Below, in pieces: positions 35,699 to 43,856 of a stretch of 64,000 nucleotides of DNA. The notes beneath the pieces were generated by a model. That model saw nothing but the letters and a program-made list of their open reading frames with translations, made no database searches and was not told the DNA's origin. How positions within the stretch are numbered: the first letter of the stretch is position 1; every line of letters starts with the position of its first letter. The DNA comes from Bacteroidales bacterium. GTDB lineage: Bacteria; Bacteroidota; Bacteroidia; Bacteroidales; UBA932. The stretch spans positions 103,204 to 167,203 of the forward strand of contig JAGAKR010000017.1 of the NCBI GenBank assembly GCA_017625535.1. The letters run 5' to 3'. The position numbers and the translations under genes were made by a program.

Positions 35699-35713
35699 CG
35701 CCCGCTTTAGGCA

Positions 35714-35766
35714 ATAGTGGAAGGATTTGACTGCTTGCAACCACATTAAAAAATGCTAAAACGATT
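35714..35766 (+). ncRNA. SAM-II riboswitch
   Basis: The order of conserved elements matches SAM-II: P1 GTGG (35717-35720) with CCAC (35741-35744), a loop containing GATTTGA and CTTGCAA, then the A-rich linker and GCTAAAACG (about 35755-35763) that forms the pseudoknot. Binds S-adenosylmethionine. It precedes the SAM synthetase gene, a logical feedback target. Unusually it lies more than 120 bases from the start codon, whereas SAM-II usually acts close to the ribosome-binding site. Confidence 0.8.
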
Positions 35767-35892
35767 CCAATCATTTCAGCACAAAGTCAAAATCTTACAC
35801 TAAATTTTGTTAATCGGTATACATTTTGCGGCGTCAGTTGCAGAGCCGGAATTTGTTATCGGGAGTATTAATTTAATTTAGTTTTTAGAGTT

Positions 35893-37149
35893 ATGTCTTA
35901 TTTGTTTACTTCAGAGTCTGTTTCAGAGGGACATCCCGATAAAGTTGCAGACCAGATTTCAGATGCAATCCTTGATGAGTTCCTGCGCCAGGACCCTGAG
36001 AGCAAGGTGGCTTGCGAGACTTTTGTGAGCACCGGCCTTGTGGTTGTTGGAGGTGAGGTAAGGAGCGAGGATGCTTATGTAGATATCCAGCAGGTGGCCC
36101 GCAGGGTTATAAACAAGATTGGTTATACCAAGGCAGAGTATATGTTCGACGGCAACTCTTGCGGTATCCTTTCTGCCCTTCACGAGCAGTCTCCCGACAT
36201 CAACCGCGGTGTGGTTGTTGAGGACAAGGATGAGCAGGGTGCAGGAGACCAGGGTATGATGTTCGGCTATGCCTGTACAGATACCCAGGAGTATATGCCT
36301 CTTGCAATTTATCTTTCACACCTTGCACTTACAGAGTTGGCGGATATAAGGAAGAACACTTCACTTATGCCTTACCTGAGACCGGATGCAAAATCACAGT
36401 TTACAATTGAGTACGCAGATGATGATACCCCTGTACGCATCCATACAATTGTAATCTCTACCCAGCACGATGAGTTTGATTCAGACATTGCAATGCAGCA
36501 GAGGATAAAGAGCGACATAAAGAACATCCTTATTCCAAGAATGCTCAAGAAACTTCCTGCAGAGACTGCAGCATTGTTCAAAGGTGACTATATCCTGCAC
36601 GTAAACCCTACCGGCAAGTTTGTAATTGGTGGCCCTCACGGAGATACAGGTCTTACAGGACGTAAGATTATTGTAGATACCTACGGCGGAAGGGGAGCAC
36701 ATGGTGGTGGAGCATTTTCAGGTAAAGATTCAAGCAAGGTAGACCGCTCTGCAGCATATGCAGCCCGTTACATTGCAAAGAATCTTGTGGCAGCAGGTGT
36801 ATCTAAAGAGATTCTTGTACAGTTGGCATATGCAATTGGTGTGGCAAAACCTGTGAGTATCTTTGTAAATACCCGCGGAACCTGCAACCTCAACGGTGTA
36901 ACTGACGGTGAAATTGCACGCAAGATTGGAGAACTTTTTGATCTCCGTCCTGCAAAAATCATTGAAAAGTTTGATCTCAAGAACCCTATCTTTGAGGAGA
37001 CCGCAGCATACGGCCACTTTGGAAGGGCTCCTTACACAAAAGAGGTTGATGTAAGGGTAAACGGCCAGATGGTAAAGAAAGAGGTCCAGTTCTTCGGTTG
37101 GGAAAAACTTGATGCAGTTGAGAAAATAAAGGAGGCATTCAATCTGTAA
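35893..37149 (+). CDS. metK: S-adenosylmethionine synthetase
   Basis: 418 residues. Makes SAM from methionine and ATP. Conserved E-G-H-P-D-K (about 13-18) for ATP binding, G-E-V-R, the flexible loop [21 protein letters not shown] and the P-loop-like G-G-G-A-F-S-G-K-D are all seen. Slightly longer than the E. coli enzyme (384), normal for Bacteroidetes. Under SAM-II control by position. Confidence 0.97.
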   Translation: MSYLFTSESVSEGHPDKVADQISDAILDEFLRQDPESKVACETFVSTGLVVVGGEVRSEDAYVDIQQVARRVINKIGYTKAEYMFDGNSCGILSALHEQSPDINRGVVVEDKDEQGAGDQGMMFGYACTDTQEYMPLAIYLSHLALTELADIRKNTSLMPYLRPDAKSQFTIEYADDDTPVRIHTIVISTQHDEFDSDIAMQQRIKSDIKNILIPRMLKKLPAETAALFKGDYILHVNPTGKFVIGGPHGDTGLTGRKIIVDTYGGRGAHGGGAFSGKDSSKVDRSAAYAARYIAKNLVAAGVSKEILVQLAYAIGVAKPVSIFVNTRGTCNLNGVTDGEIARKIGELFDLRPAKIIEKFDLKNPIFEETAAYGHFGRAPYTKEVDVRVNGQMVKKEVQFFGWEKLDAVEKIKEAFNL

Positions 37150-37181
37150 AGAGAGCGGCAGTTTGTGGCAGGAGGGGAGAG

Positions 37182-37871
37182 ATGAAGTGGTGGAGATTGC
37201 TGTTCGATTTATGCTTTCCAAAGATATGTGCTGTTTGTGGTAATACACTCAATTACCACGAACAGCATTTTTGTTTGCACTGCTATGCAGACATGCCCCT
37301 TACCCATTTCTGGAACGTTGTGGAAAACCCTGCAGAGAGGGTATTCTGGGGCCGGTGCAAAGTGGAGAGGGTATACTCCCTCTTCTACTACACAAACAAC
37401 TGGCGCAACCCTGTGCACCAGCTCAAATACAAAGGGAACACCCCAATTGGCCTTTATCTTGGAGAAATGCTGGGAAACAAGCTCCCTCTTCCCGACAGTT
37501 TTGATTACATTGTCCCCCTACCTCTGCACTGGAGGAAACAGATGAAAAGGGGTTACAACCAGGCAGAAACCATTGCCCGTGGATTGCAGAAGGGACTTGC
37601 TCTTCCCGATGAGGCAGTTCTCCCCAATCTCCTGCGCAGGCGCACATTTACCGGAACCCAGACAGCCAGGGACCGTATGGAGAGATGGCACAACGTAAAG
37701 GATGCCTTTGAACCCAATCCCAGATGCAGGAGAATTCCCCCTGCCGGAAGCCACATCCTCCTTGTGGATGATGTTCTGACAACAGGCGCCTCGCTGGAAG
37801 CCTGCGCCTCAATTCTGGTGGAGCAACTGGAGTGCAGGGTGAGTATTGCCACGTTGGCGTATGTGGAGTGA
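37182..37871 (+). CDS. comF: ComF-family phosphoribosyltransferase-like protein
   Basis: 229 residues. An N-terminal zinc-finger-like cysteine cluster (C-F-P-K-I-C-A-V-C-G and C-L-H-C-Y) is followed by a PRTase domain with V-P-L-P-L-H-W-R-K-Q-M-K-R-G-Y-N-Q and the PRPP loop L-L-V-D-D-V-L-T-T-G-A-S. ComF is needed for DNA uptake in competent species; the role in Bacteroidales is uncertain. Its last 101 bases are repeated after the Fic gene, so the reading frame here may be a hybrid whose tail was supplied by an inserted segment. Confidence 0.9.
   Translation: MKWWRLLFDLCFPKICAVCGNTLNYHEQHFCLHCYADMPLTHFWNVVENPAERVFWGRCKVERVYSLFYYTNNWRNPVHQLKYKGNTPIGLYLGEMLGNKLPLPDSFDYIVPLPLHWRKQMKRGYNQAETIARGLQKGLALPDEAVLPNLLRRRTFTGTQTARDRMERWHNVKDAFEPNPRCRRIPPAGSHILLVDDVLTTGASLEACASILVEQLECRVSIATLAYVE
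37771..37825 (+). repeat. 55-base direct repeat, left copy (in comF)
   Basis: Identical over 55 bases to 39115-39169, covering the PRPP loop and following codons. Beyond 37825 the two copies diverge yet remain alignable to the stop codon. The unit length between copies is 1344 bases and contains only the Fic gene. Confidence 0.92.
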
Positions 37872-37914
37872 GATAAAAAATCATATTTGAGTCTTACAGA
37901 AATTTGACGGAAAT

Positions 37915-37970
37915 TTTGCAATCTGTCAAAAAATTAATAATTTTGACAGAAGAGTTAAAATCTGTCAAAA
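37915..37970 (+). promoter_or_regulatory. Fic promoter with three operator-like repeats
   Basis: TTTG (37915-37918), 19 bases, TAATTTTG (37938-37945). The decamer TCTGTCAAAA occurs at 37922-37931 (in the spacer), inverted as TTTTGACAGA at 37941-37950 (over the -7 box), and again at 37961-37970 (between start site and ATG 37973). This layout is typical of repressor sites. Confidence 0.72.
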
Positions 37971-37972
37971 TT

Positions 37973-39079
37973 ATGGTGCCATACGATAGAAACGTTCCAC
38001 ATAACAATTTGCCGCCTTTGCCTCCGGCGTTGGAGTGCTATAATACACCCGAGCTGATGCGCAAGCTTACAGATGCCAGCAGAAAGTTGGCAGAGCTCAA
38101 AGGTTTGGCATCAATGCTTCCAAATCAGTCAATCTTTGTAAATACAATATCGCTGCGTGAGGCAAAAGCCAGTAGTGCTATTGAAAATATCTTTACTACA
38201 GATGATGAGCTGTACCGTGCACTGACTTTTCAGGATGAGGAATATGTGCAGGGGCCTGCAAAGGAGATTCTACACTATAGGGAAGCACTTTGGGAAGGTT
38301 TTAACAATCTGGCTGTAACAGGCAAGATAACCCAGCAGTCTTTAATAGACATTTATAGAAAAGTTAATCAGACGTATGACGGAATTCGTCCGTATCAGGC
38401 TGAAATTGTCATAAAGAAAAGGGGCTGGGGGTCACTTATAGGGGAAACTGTATATACTCCACCCAGAGGAAAGGGTGTAGTTGAAAAAATGCTGGCAGAT
38501 TTAGTGGAATTCTTGAATGATGATATAAAATTCCCAATTGATCCGCTGCTTAAGATGATTATGGCACACTATCAGTTTGAGGCAATCCACCCTTTCCGTG
38601 ATGGAAATGGTAGAACTGGAAGAATTTTATGTATTCTCTACCTTATTCAAAAGAGGTTGCTGGATATGCCTATTCTGTATATAAGTTCATACATTCTTCA
38701 GAACAAAGACAGTTATTATTTTAATTTGAGTAATGTTACAGGCCTGCATAACTGGAATTCGTGGATACTTTTTATGCTGGATGCGGTTATTCAGACATCG
38801 GAATATACTATTTATAAGATAAACAGGATGCGTTCGCTTATATCCAAGACTGAAGGTATAATTCCAAAATCATTACTTGCAAAGATGGATGTGTCAAAGC
38901 TGTTTGAACAACCATATATACGGCCAAAGAACCTTTTGTCTGAAAAAATAAAGAGTATTAACACAGCCAAGAAATATCTTGCAGAATTGGAGGGGTTAGG
39001 GTTGTTGTCCAAGGAGAAGATAGGTAAAGAATTTGTCTGGTTCAATACAGAACTCATGGATATTCTTTCTACAGAATAA
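37973..39079 (+). CDS. Fic-family AMP transferase with N-terminal inhibitory motif
   Basis: 368 residues from ATG 37973; the frame opens earlier but inside the promoter. The active site H206-P-F-R-D-G-N-G-R-T-G-R217 is complete. An inhibitory S/T-x3-E-G/N motif (Ser67 to Glu71-Asn72) precedes it, marking a class II Fic protein regulated in cis. The C-terminal 80 residues look like a winged helix. Family members transfer AMP from ATP to hydroxyl side chains; the target is unknown. AT-richer than its neighbours and bracketed by comF repeats, so probably acquired. No antitoxin-like small gene is adjacent. Confidence 0.9.
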   Translation: MVPYDRNVPHNNLPPLPPALECYNTPELMRKLTDASRKLAELKGLASMLPNQSIFVNTISLREAKASSAIENIFTTDDELYRALTFQDEEYVQGPAKEILHYREALWEGFNNLAVTGKITQQSLIDIYRKVNQTYDGIRPYQAEIVIKKRGWGSLIGETVYTPPRGKGVVEKMLADLVEFLNDDIKFPIDPLLKMIMAHYQFEAIHPFRDGNGRTGRILCILYLIQKRLLDMPILYISSYILQNKDSYYFNLSNVTGLHNWNSWILFMLDAVIQTSEYTIYKINRMRSLISKTEGIIPKSLLAKMDVSKLFEQPYIRPKNLLSEKIKSINTAKKYLAELEGLGLLSKEKIGKEFVWFNTELMDILSTE

Positions 39080-39114
39080 CACACAATTTGATATTCTTAT
39101 ATCACTCTAATGTT

Positions 39115-39216
39115 ATGTTCTGACAACAGGCGCCTCGCTGGAAGCCTGCGCCTCAATTCTGGTGGAGCATTACGGATATAAGGGTAAGCATTGCCACGCT
39201 GGCGTATGTGGAATAG
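39115..39216 (+). pseudogene. Duplicated comF 3' end, frameshifted
   Basis: Repeats the last third of the comF PRTase domain. After the 55 identical bases the sequence drifts, and one extra base (in the run near 39180) shifts the frame; correcting it gives a tail H-Y-G-Y-R-V-S-I-A-T-L-A-Y-V-E plus stop, close to but different from the tail of the intact gene. This looks like the displaced original end, or a second allele, of comF. It stops 12 bases before the convergent cdaA stop codon. Confidence 0.85.
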
Positions 39217-39228
39217 GAATGTTGCAGA

Positions 39229-40014
39229 TTATTCCTTGTATGAATTCTCAATGGCAAGGCGTAGTTCGGAGATTGAACCCATTGTCTTTATCTCCCCGTC
39301 CTTTACAAATGAGATGTTGCCGGTCTCCTCTGAAACCACAATTACACAGGCGTCTGTCTCTTCAGAAAGGCCGGTGGCAGCCCTGTGGCGCATGCCGTAG
39401 TGGGCAGGGATGTTAGGGTTCTCACTTATGGGGAGGGTGCATCTTGCAGCAACAATACGGTCATCTGCAATTACCATTGCCCCGTCGTGAAGTGGTGAGT
39501 TCTTGAAGAACAGATTCTCTATAAGGCGGCGGTTTATTCTGGCGTCAATGGTATCGCCTGTCTCAATCACAAAATCCATTGAAGATGAGTGTGCAATTAC
39601 AATAAGGGCACCGGTCTTTGTCTCGCTCATCTTTCTGCAGGCCTCTGTAATTTCATCAAGTGCCGCCAATTCCATACCGTTCTCCTTGCGGCCTAAAAGC
39701 CTGTTCATGAACTTGAGGTGTTTGTTGTTCAGCAGATATGTGCTTCCCAGGCGGAGGAGGAATTTCCTTATCTCCTGCTGGAACAATACAATTATGGCAA
39801 TAACTCCAACACCCAGCACCTGTCCCATAAGGGCGGAAAGGAGGCTCATATTAAGGGCCTTTACAACAGCCCATACTATGTACAGGATAATGATGCCAAG
39901 GAAGATGCTTATGGCTGCTGTTCCCCTTATGAGTTTGTATACATAAAATACCAGCAGGCCAACAAGCAGGATGTCCAGGATGTCTATGAATTGTATGTCA
40001 ATGATTTCAAACAT
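39229..40014 (-). CDS. cdaA: Diadenylate cyclase CdaA
   Basis: 261 residues. Three N-terminal hydrophobic segments (about 12-80), then a DAC domain with D177-G-A179 and R209-H-R211 motifs. Makes cyclic di-AMP from two ATP at the inner membrane, a signal for potassium, osmotic and wall homeostasis. Convergent with the Fic/comF region and separated from plsY by 90 bases. Confidence 0.94.
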   Translation of the reverse strand: MFEIIDIQFIDILDILLVGLLVFYVYKLIRGTAAISIFLGIIILYIVWAVVKALNMSLLSALMGQVLGVGVIAIIVLFQQEIRKFLLRLGSTYLLNNKHLKFMNRLLGRKENGMELAALDEITEACRKMSETKTGALIVIAHSSSMDFVIETGDTIDARINRRLIENLFFKNSPLHDGAMVIADDRIVAARCTLPISENPNIPAHYGMRHRAATGLSEETDACVIVVSEETGNISFVKDGEIKTMGSISELRLAIENSYKE

Positions 40015-40104
40015 ATGCTGCGGTTTACAAACAATCCCAAAGTTAAGAATTATTGTATGAATTGTCTTCCGGCAGGGGAAAAATTTGTCGGGATGAGAGG
40101 CTTG

Positions 40105-40809
40105 TCAGGATTTCTTTGATGGTTCCCTTGGGGGCAGAGGACAGGATTTCTCCTTAAGGGGCTTCTTTATTATGAATTTCTCCTCTTTGCCGTGGTAAAG
40201 TCTCTTGAGGTTGCTTATGTGGCTGAGCCATATGGTACAGCCTGCCACAATGCTGAATATCTTTATTACAAGTGTCTCTTTGGGATCGAGCCAAAGGGCA
40301 AAGAGAGTGTTCACAAGGAATGGAAAGCAGGTTACCGCTGCAATTACACTAACAGAAACATACCTTGTAACAAAGAGTGTAACGCAGAAGATGGCGGTAC
40401 AGATGAGTACTGCAAACGGGTGTATTGCAAGGAGCACTCCGCACATTGTGGCAACTCCTTTGCCACCCTTGAACTTGTGGAAAACAGGGAATACGTGTCC
40501 CAGAATGGCGGCAAAGCCGAATACAATCTGTGTACCTACAAAACCGTTTGTTTCACGCGGGAACGGAAGGAAGAATACCAGCGATGCCGCCGCCGCACCT
40601 TTTATTATGTCAAAGGCCAGTACAAGCAGCCCCATCTTCCAGCCGAGCACCCTCTGGGTGTTGTTTGCCCCCGGATTCTTGCTCCCATATTCACGCACAT
40701 CAATGCCGTACACCAGCCTTCCAAGTATTATGGAACTGGATACGGATCCCATCAGATATGCCAGGATTATGAAAAATATATATAGGGCAATCCCCAGCGG
40801 CAGTGTCAT
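40105..40809 (-). CDS. plsY: Acyl-phosphate:glycerol-3-phosphate acyltransferase PlsY
   Basis: 234 residues from ATG 40809; the open frame upstream runs into the mutS2 gene and is discarded. Five hydrophobic segments with the PlsY motifs: G-S-V-S-S-S-I-I-L-G-R, G-S-K-N-P-G-A-N-N-T and the cytoplasmic F-K-G-G-K-G-V-A-T. It catalyses the first acylation in phospholipid synthesis. It shares the divergent region with mutS2; a -7 box TATATTTG lies upstream on the minus strand. Confidence 0.94.
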   Translation of the reverse strand: MTLPLGIALYIFFIILAYLMGSVSSSIILGRLVYGIDVREYGSKNPGANNTQRVLGWKMGLLVLAFDIIKGAAAASLVFFLPFPRETNGFVGTQIVFGFAAILGHVFPVFHKFKGGKGVATMCGVLLAIHPFAVLICTAIFCVTLFVTRYVSVSVIAAVTCFPFLVNTLFALWLDPKETLVIKIFSIVAGCTIWLSHISNLKRLYHGKEEKFIIKKPLKEKSCPLPPREPSKKS

Positions 40810-40870
40810 AAAACTTAATTTCTCAATTGCAAATATATAAATTATCTTTGCCCCGGAAAAAATTATATAA

Positions 40871-43378
40871 ATGGAGAACTCTGCAAAAATAGAACAGAAA
40901 CTTGGTTTTGAGAAGATAAGGGAGCAGCTCAAGCTCCGCTGTTCTACCAATTATGCCAAAGGGCGTGTAGATGCAGAGAAGGTTTCCCATAATCCCAGAA
41001 TCATAGAGAAGAGGCTCCAGCTTACAGACGAGATGCGTCTTGTGTGTATGTTTGAGAGCAGTTTCCCCCAGAACGGATTCATAGACAGCATAGATTTCCT
41101 CAAGCCTCTGGAAGTTGAATACTCTTCAATAACCCTTGAGAATATGAACAGACTCTACACATTTGTAGAGAACCTGAAGGGGGTGCTCAACTTCTTCCGA
41201 AACAGCAAGGAGGGTTCTTATGTTGCACTTAAGGAGATGGCCTCCCCAATTACATTCTTCCCGGAGGTTTCAAGACGTATAGAATCTATAGTTGACCGTT
41301 TTGGAGAGGTAAGGGACAACGCCACACCGGAGCTTTTCAATATCCGCAAATCGTTGAGGGAAAAGGAGAACTCCATTTCAAGAAAAATACAGCAGATACT
41401 CCGCAAGGCGCAGGAAGAGGGGCTGGCAGATGAGGATGCAAGCATCTCTGCCAGGGACGGCCGACTTCTCATACCGGTAAGCGCGGTAAACAAACGCAAG
41501 TTGCCGGGATTTGTATATGACGAATCGGCAACCGGAAAGACCGTCTTCATAGAGCCTATGGAGGTTGTGGAGCTCAATAACCAGGTAAAGGAGCTCATCT
41601 TTGCCCAGCAGAGGGAGATACTCCGTATCCTTAGGGAATTCTCGGATTTCCTCCGTCCATACCTTCCGGAACTCATAGCCGGAGCAAAATTCATAGGCGA
41701 GATAGATTTCATAAGGGCCAAGGCACTTGTTGCAATGCAGATGGAGGCAGGCAAACCCATCCTTTCCCAGGACGATACCCTTAAAATAATAAAGGGAAGG
41801 CACCCAATCCTTGAGGCGGCCCTCAAAAAGGAGAAGAAACCCATTGTCCCCCTTACCCTCACCCTTACTCCCGACAAACATATCCTTGTAATTTCGGGCC
41901 CCAATGCAGGCGGAAAATCGGTATGTCTTAAAACTGTGGGGATGCTGCAGTATATGTTCCAGTGGGGTATGCTGGTTCCGGCAAGCGAGGTGAGCGAGTT
42001 CAGGATATTTGATGACATCTTTATAGATATAGGAGATGAGCAGTCTCTTGAAAATGACCTGAGTACCTACAGTTCCCACCTTACAAACATGAAGGAGGTG
42101 CTGCAGAAGGCAACGGACAACTCTCTGGTGCTTATAGATGAGTTCGGAACAGGAACAGAGCCTACAGCGGGTGGTGCCATAGCATTGGCTATACTGGAGA
42201 ACATAGAGATAAAGGGTGTGTTTGGGATAATTACCACACACTATACAAACCTCAAGTTTTATGCAGAGAAGGTGAATGGGGCAATAAACGGTGCAATGCT
42301 CTTTGATGTGGCAAAAATACAGCCGCTCTATAAACTGGAGGTGGGGCTTCCAGGCAACTCCTTTGCATTTGAACTGGCCCGCAAGATAGGGCTTCCAGAG
42401 CACATAATAAGGGTGGCAGAAGCGAATGCCGGTACCGGATATGTGGATATGGAGAAACAGTTGAGGAAGATTTCCCGTAACCGAAGGGCTTTGGACGAGA
42501 AACTTGCCAGGATAAAGAACACAGACCGCACACTGGAGAGCATAACTGAAAAATATGAGAAAGAACTTACAGATATCCAGTCTGTAAAGAAACAGATACT
42601 TGAAGAGGCCCGCAGGGAGGCAAAGGAGATAATAGACCAGGCCAACCGCAAGGTTGAGGCAACAATAAAGGCCATCAAGGAGGCACAGGCAGAGAAAGAG
42701 AAGACAAGGGCAGCCCGCAAGGAGCTGGAGCAGTTCAACAAGGCAATGGAGGAGAGGGAAGGAAGCGAGACAGACCGCAAGATAGAGGCTAAGATGCAGA
42801 AACTCCTTGAGAGGAAGAAGAGGAAAGAGGAGAGGCTGTCAAGAGGTGCCAAAGGTGCGGCAGCAGGGGATGGGGCTCTGCAGCAGAAAGAGGTAATGGT
42901 GGAAAAAGGGGAACTCAAAGTTGGCGACAAAGTGAAGATAAAGGGGGGAGACCTTATGGGAGAGGTGATGCAGATTGGCGGCAACTGGGTAAGTGTAGCG
43001 GTAGGAAGCATCATAAGCAAGCAGGCTAAGGCAAATGTGGAGAAGATATCCAATAATGAATACTCGGCATCGGTAAAGAATATGCCAAAGAGGATGAGCA
43101 TACAGTCTGAGGGGATTACAGAGAGGAAACTCAACTTCAAGCCAAACATTGATATAAGGGGTGAGAGGCTTATGGATGCGCTGGATATTGTAAGCAGGTT
43201 CATTGATGATGCCCTTATGGTTGGAATAGGGGAAGTGAAGATATTGCACGGCAAAGGGAACGGTATCCTTAAGGAGGAGATAAGAAAATATCTCAAGACT
43301 GTTCCAGGTGTTGTAAGCTGCAAGGATGAGGATATACAATTCGGTGGTTCCGGTATAACCGTGGTAAAGATGGATTAA
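40871..43378 (+). CDS. mutS2: MutS2 endonuclease
   Basis: 835 residues. MutS core and clamp regions, then Walker A G343-P-N-A-G-G-K-S350, Walker B-like L-V-L-I-D-E-F-G-T-G-T-E-P, a long charged coiled coil (about 520-650) and a C-terminal Smr nuclease domain (about 760-835) with D-I-R-G-E-R and H-G-K-G-N-G. MutS2 lacks the mismatch-recognition domain and acts on recombination intermediates or stalled ribosomes. A -7 box TATCTTTG (40845-40852) precedes it. Confidence 0.95.
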   Translation: MENSAKIEQKLGFEKIREQLKLRCSTNYAKGRVDAEKVSHNPRIIEKRLQLTDEMRLVCMFESSFPQNGFIDSIDFLKPLEVEYSSITLENMNRLYTFVENLKGVLNFFRNSKEGSYVALKEMASPITFFPEVSRRIESIVDRFGEVRDNATPELFNIRKSLREKENSISRKIQQILRKAQEEGLADEDASISARDGRLLIPVSAVNKRKLPGFVYDESATGKTVFIEPMEVVELNNQVKELIFAQQREILRILREFSDFLRPYLPELIAGAKFIGEIDFIRAKALVAMQMEAGKPILSQDDTLKIIKGRHPILEAALKKEKKPIVPLTLTLTPDKHILVISGPNAGGKSVCLKTVGMLQYMFQWGMLVPASEVSEFRIFDDIFIDIGDEQSLENDLSTYSSHLTNMKEVLQKATDNSLVLIDEFGTGTEPTAGGAIALAILENIEIKGVFGIITTHYTNLKFYAEKVNGAINGAMLFDVAKIQPLYKLEVGLPGNSFAFELARKIGLPEHIIRVAEANAGTGYVDMEKQLRKISRNRRALDEKLARIKNTDRTLESITEKYEKELTDIQSVKKQILEEARREAKEIIDQANRKVEATIKAIKEAQAEKEKTRAARKELEQFNKAMEEREGSETDRKIEAKMQKLLERKKRKEERLSRGAKGAAAGDGALQQKEVMVEKGELKVGDKVKIKGGDLMGEVMQIGGNWVSVAVGSIISKQAKANVEKISNNEYSASVKNMPKRMSIQSEGITERKLNFKPNIDIRGERLMDALDIVSRFIDDALMVGIGEVKILHGKGNGILKEEIRKYLKTVPGVVSCKDEDIQFGGSGITVVKMD

Positions 43379-43389
43379 CTATTTATAAT

Positions 43390-43788
43390 ATGAAAAAGAT
43401 ACTTTTTATTTTGGCAGTTTGCCTGCTTGCAGGATGCACAGGCAATGAGAAACAGGCACAGCAGGGGGCACAGCAGTTTTTGGATGCCTTCCTGGCAAAC
43501 GATTACGACAAGGCTGCCGGATTCTGTACAGATGATTTCCAGATAGATTTTGAGAAAGTTGTGGCAAACTTCAAGACTCTGGATACTAACGTACGTGCGT
43601 TGCTTGTTTCAGAGTGCTCACAGTATAAGGCAGAGATTCTTTCTGCACAGAGCATAAACGGAACAGATACTTTTAAGGTTGATTACAGGATTGTAAAGGC
43701 CCAGGCAGACACAGCATCTGCAAACAACGGTTTCATTGAGAGTTCCCTTAAAGTTGTAGACGGAAAAGTTTACAGGTTGGGAGAGTAA
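43390..43788 (+). CDS. Small lipoprotein with NTF2/DUF4878-like fold
   Basis: 132 residues with a clear lipobox L-L-A-G-C (Cys16). The following A-x-Q-F-L-D-A-F-L-A-N-D-Y-D-K-A-A-G-F-C and the ending beta-rich part with V-V-D-G-K-V-Y-R-L-G-E resemble DUF4878-type accessory lipoproteins. Function unknown. It starts 11 bases after mutS2 and is probably cotranscribed. Confidence 0.78.
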   Translation: MKKILFILAVCLLAGCTGNEKQAQQGAQQFLDAFLANDYDKAAGFCTDDFQIDFEKVVANFKTLDTNVRALLVSECSQYKAEILSAQSINGTDTFKVDYRIVKAQADTASANNGFIESSLKVVDGKVYRLGE

Positions 43789-43809
43789 TTACAAAAACCG
43801 GAGACAAAA

Positions 43810-43839
43810 AAAGAGGGAGTCCTTATGGATTCCCTCTTT
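43810..43839. terminator. Bidirectional intrinsic terminator
   Basis: AAAGAGGGAGTCC (43810-43822) pairs with GGATTCCCTCTTT (43827-43839), loop TTAT, one G-U. It lies between the convergent lipoprotein genes. Confidence 0.9.
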
Positions 43840-43856
43840 CTCATTTTCTTACCCAC

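Noticed and set aside
35766-35892. A second promoter or a leader peptide between the SAM-II motif and metK
   Set aside because: No ATG-started open frame precedes metK in this stretch. TATACATTTTG near 35820 has the wrong spacing inside the box and no -33 element at the proper distance.
42328-43323. Minus-strand open frame of 331 codons opposite mutS2
   Set aside because: Low-complexity serine/leucine-rich product with no start signal; mutS2 is complete on the other strand.
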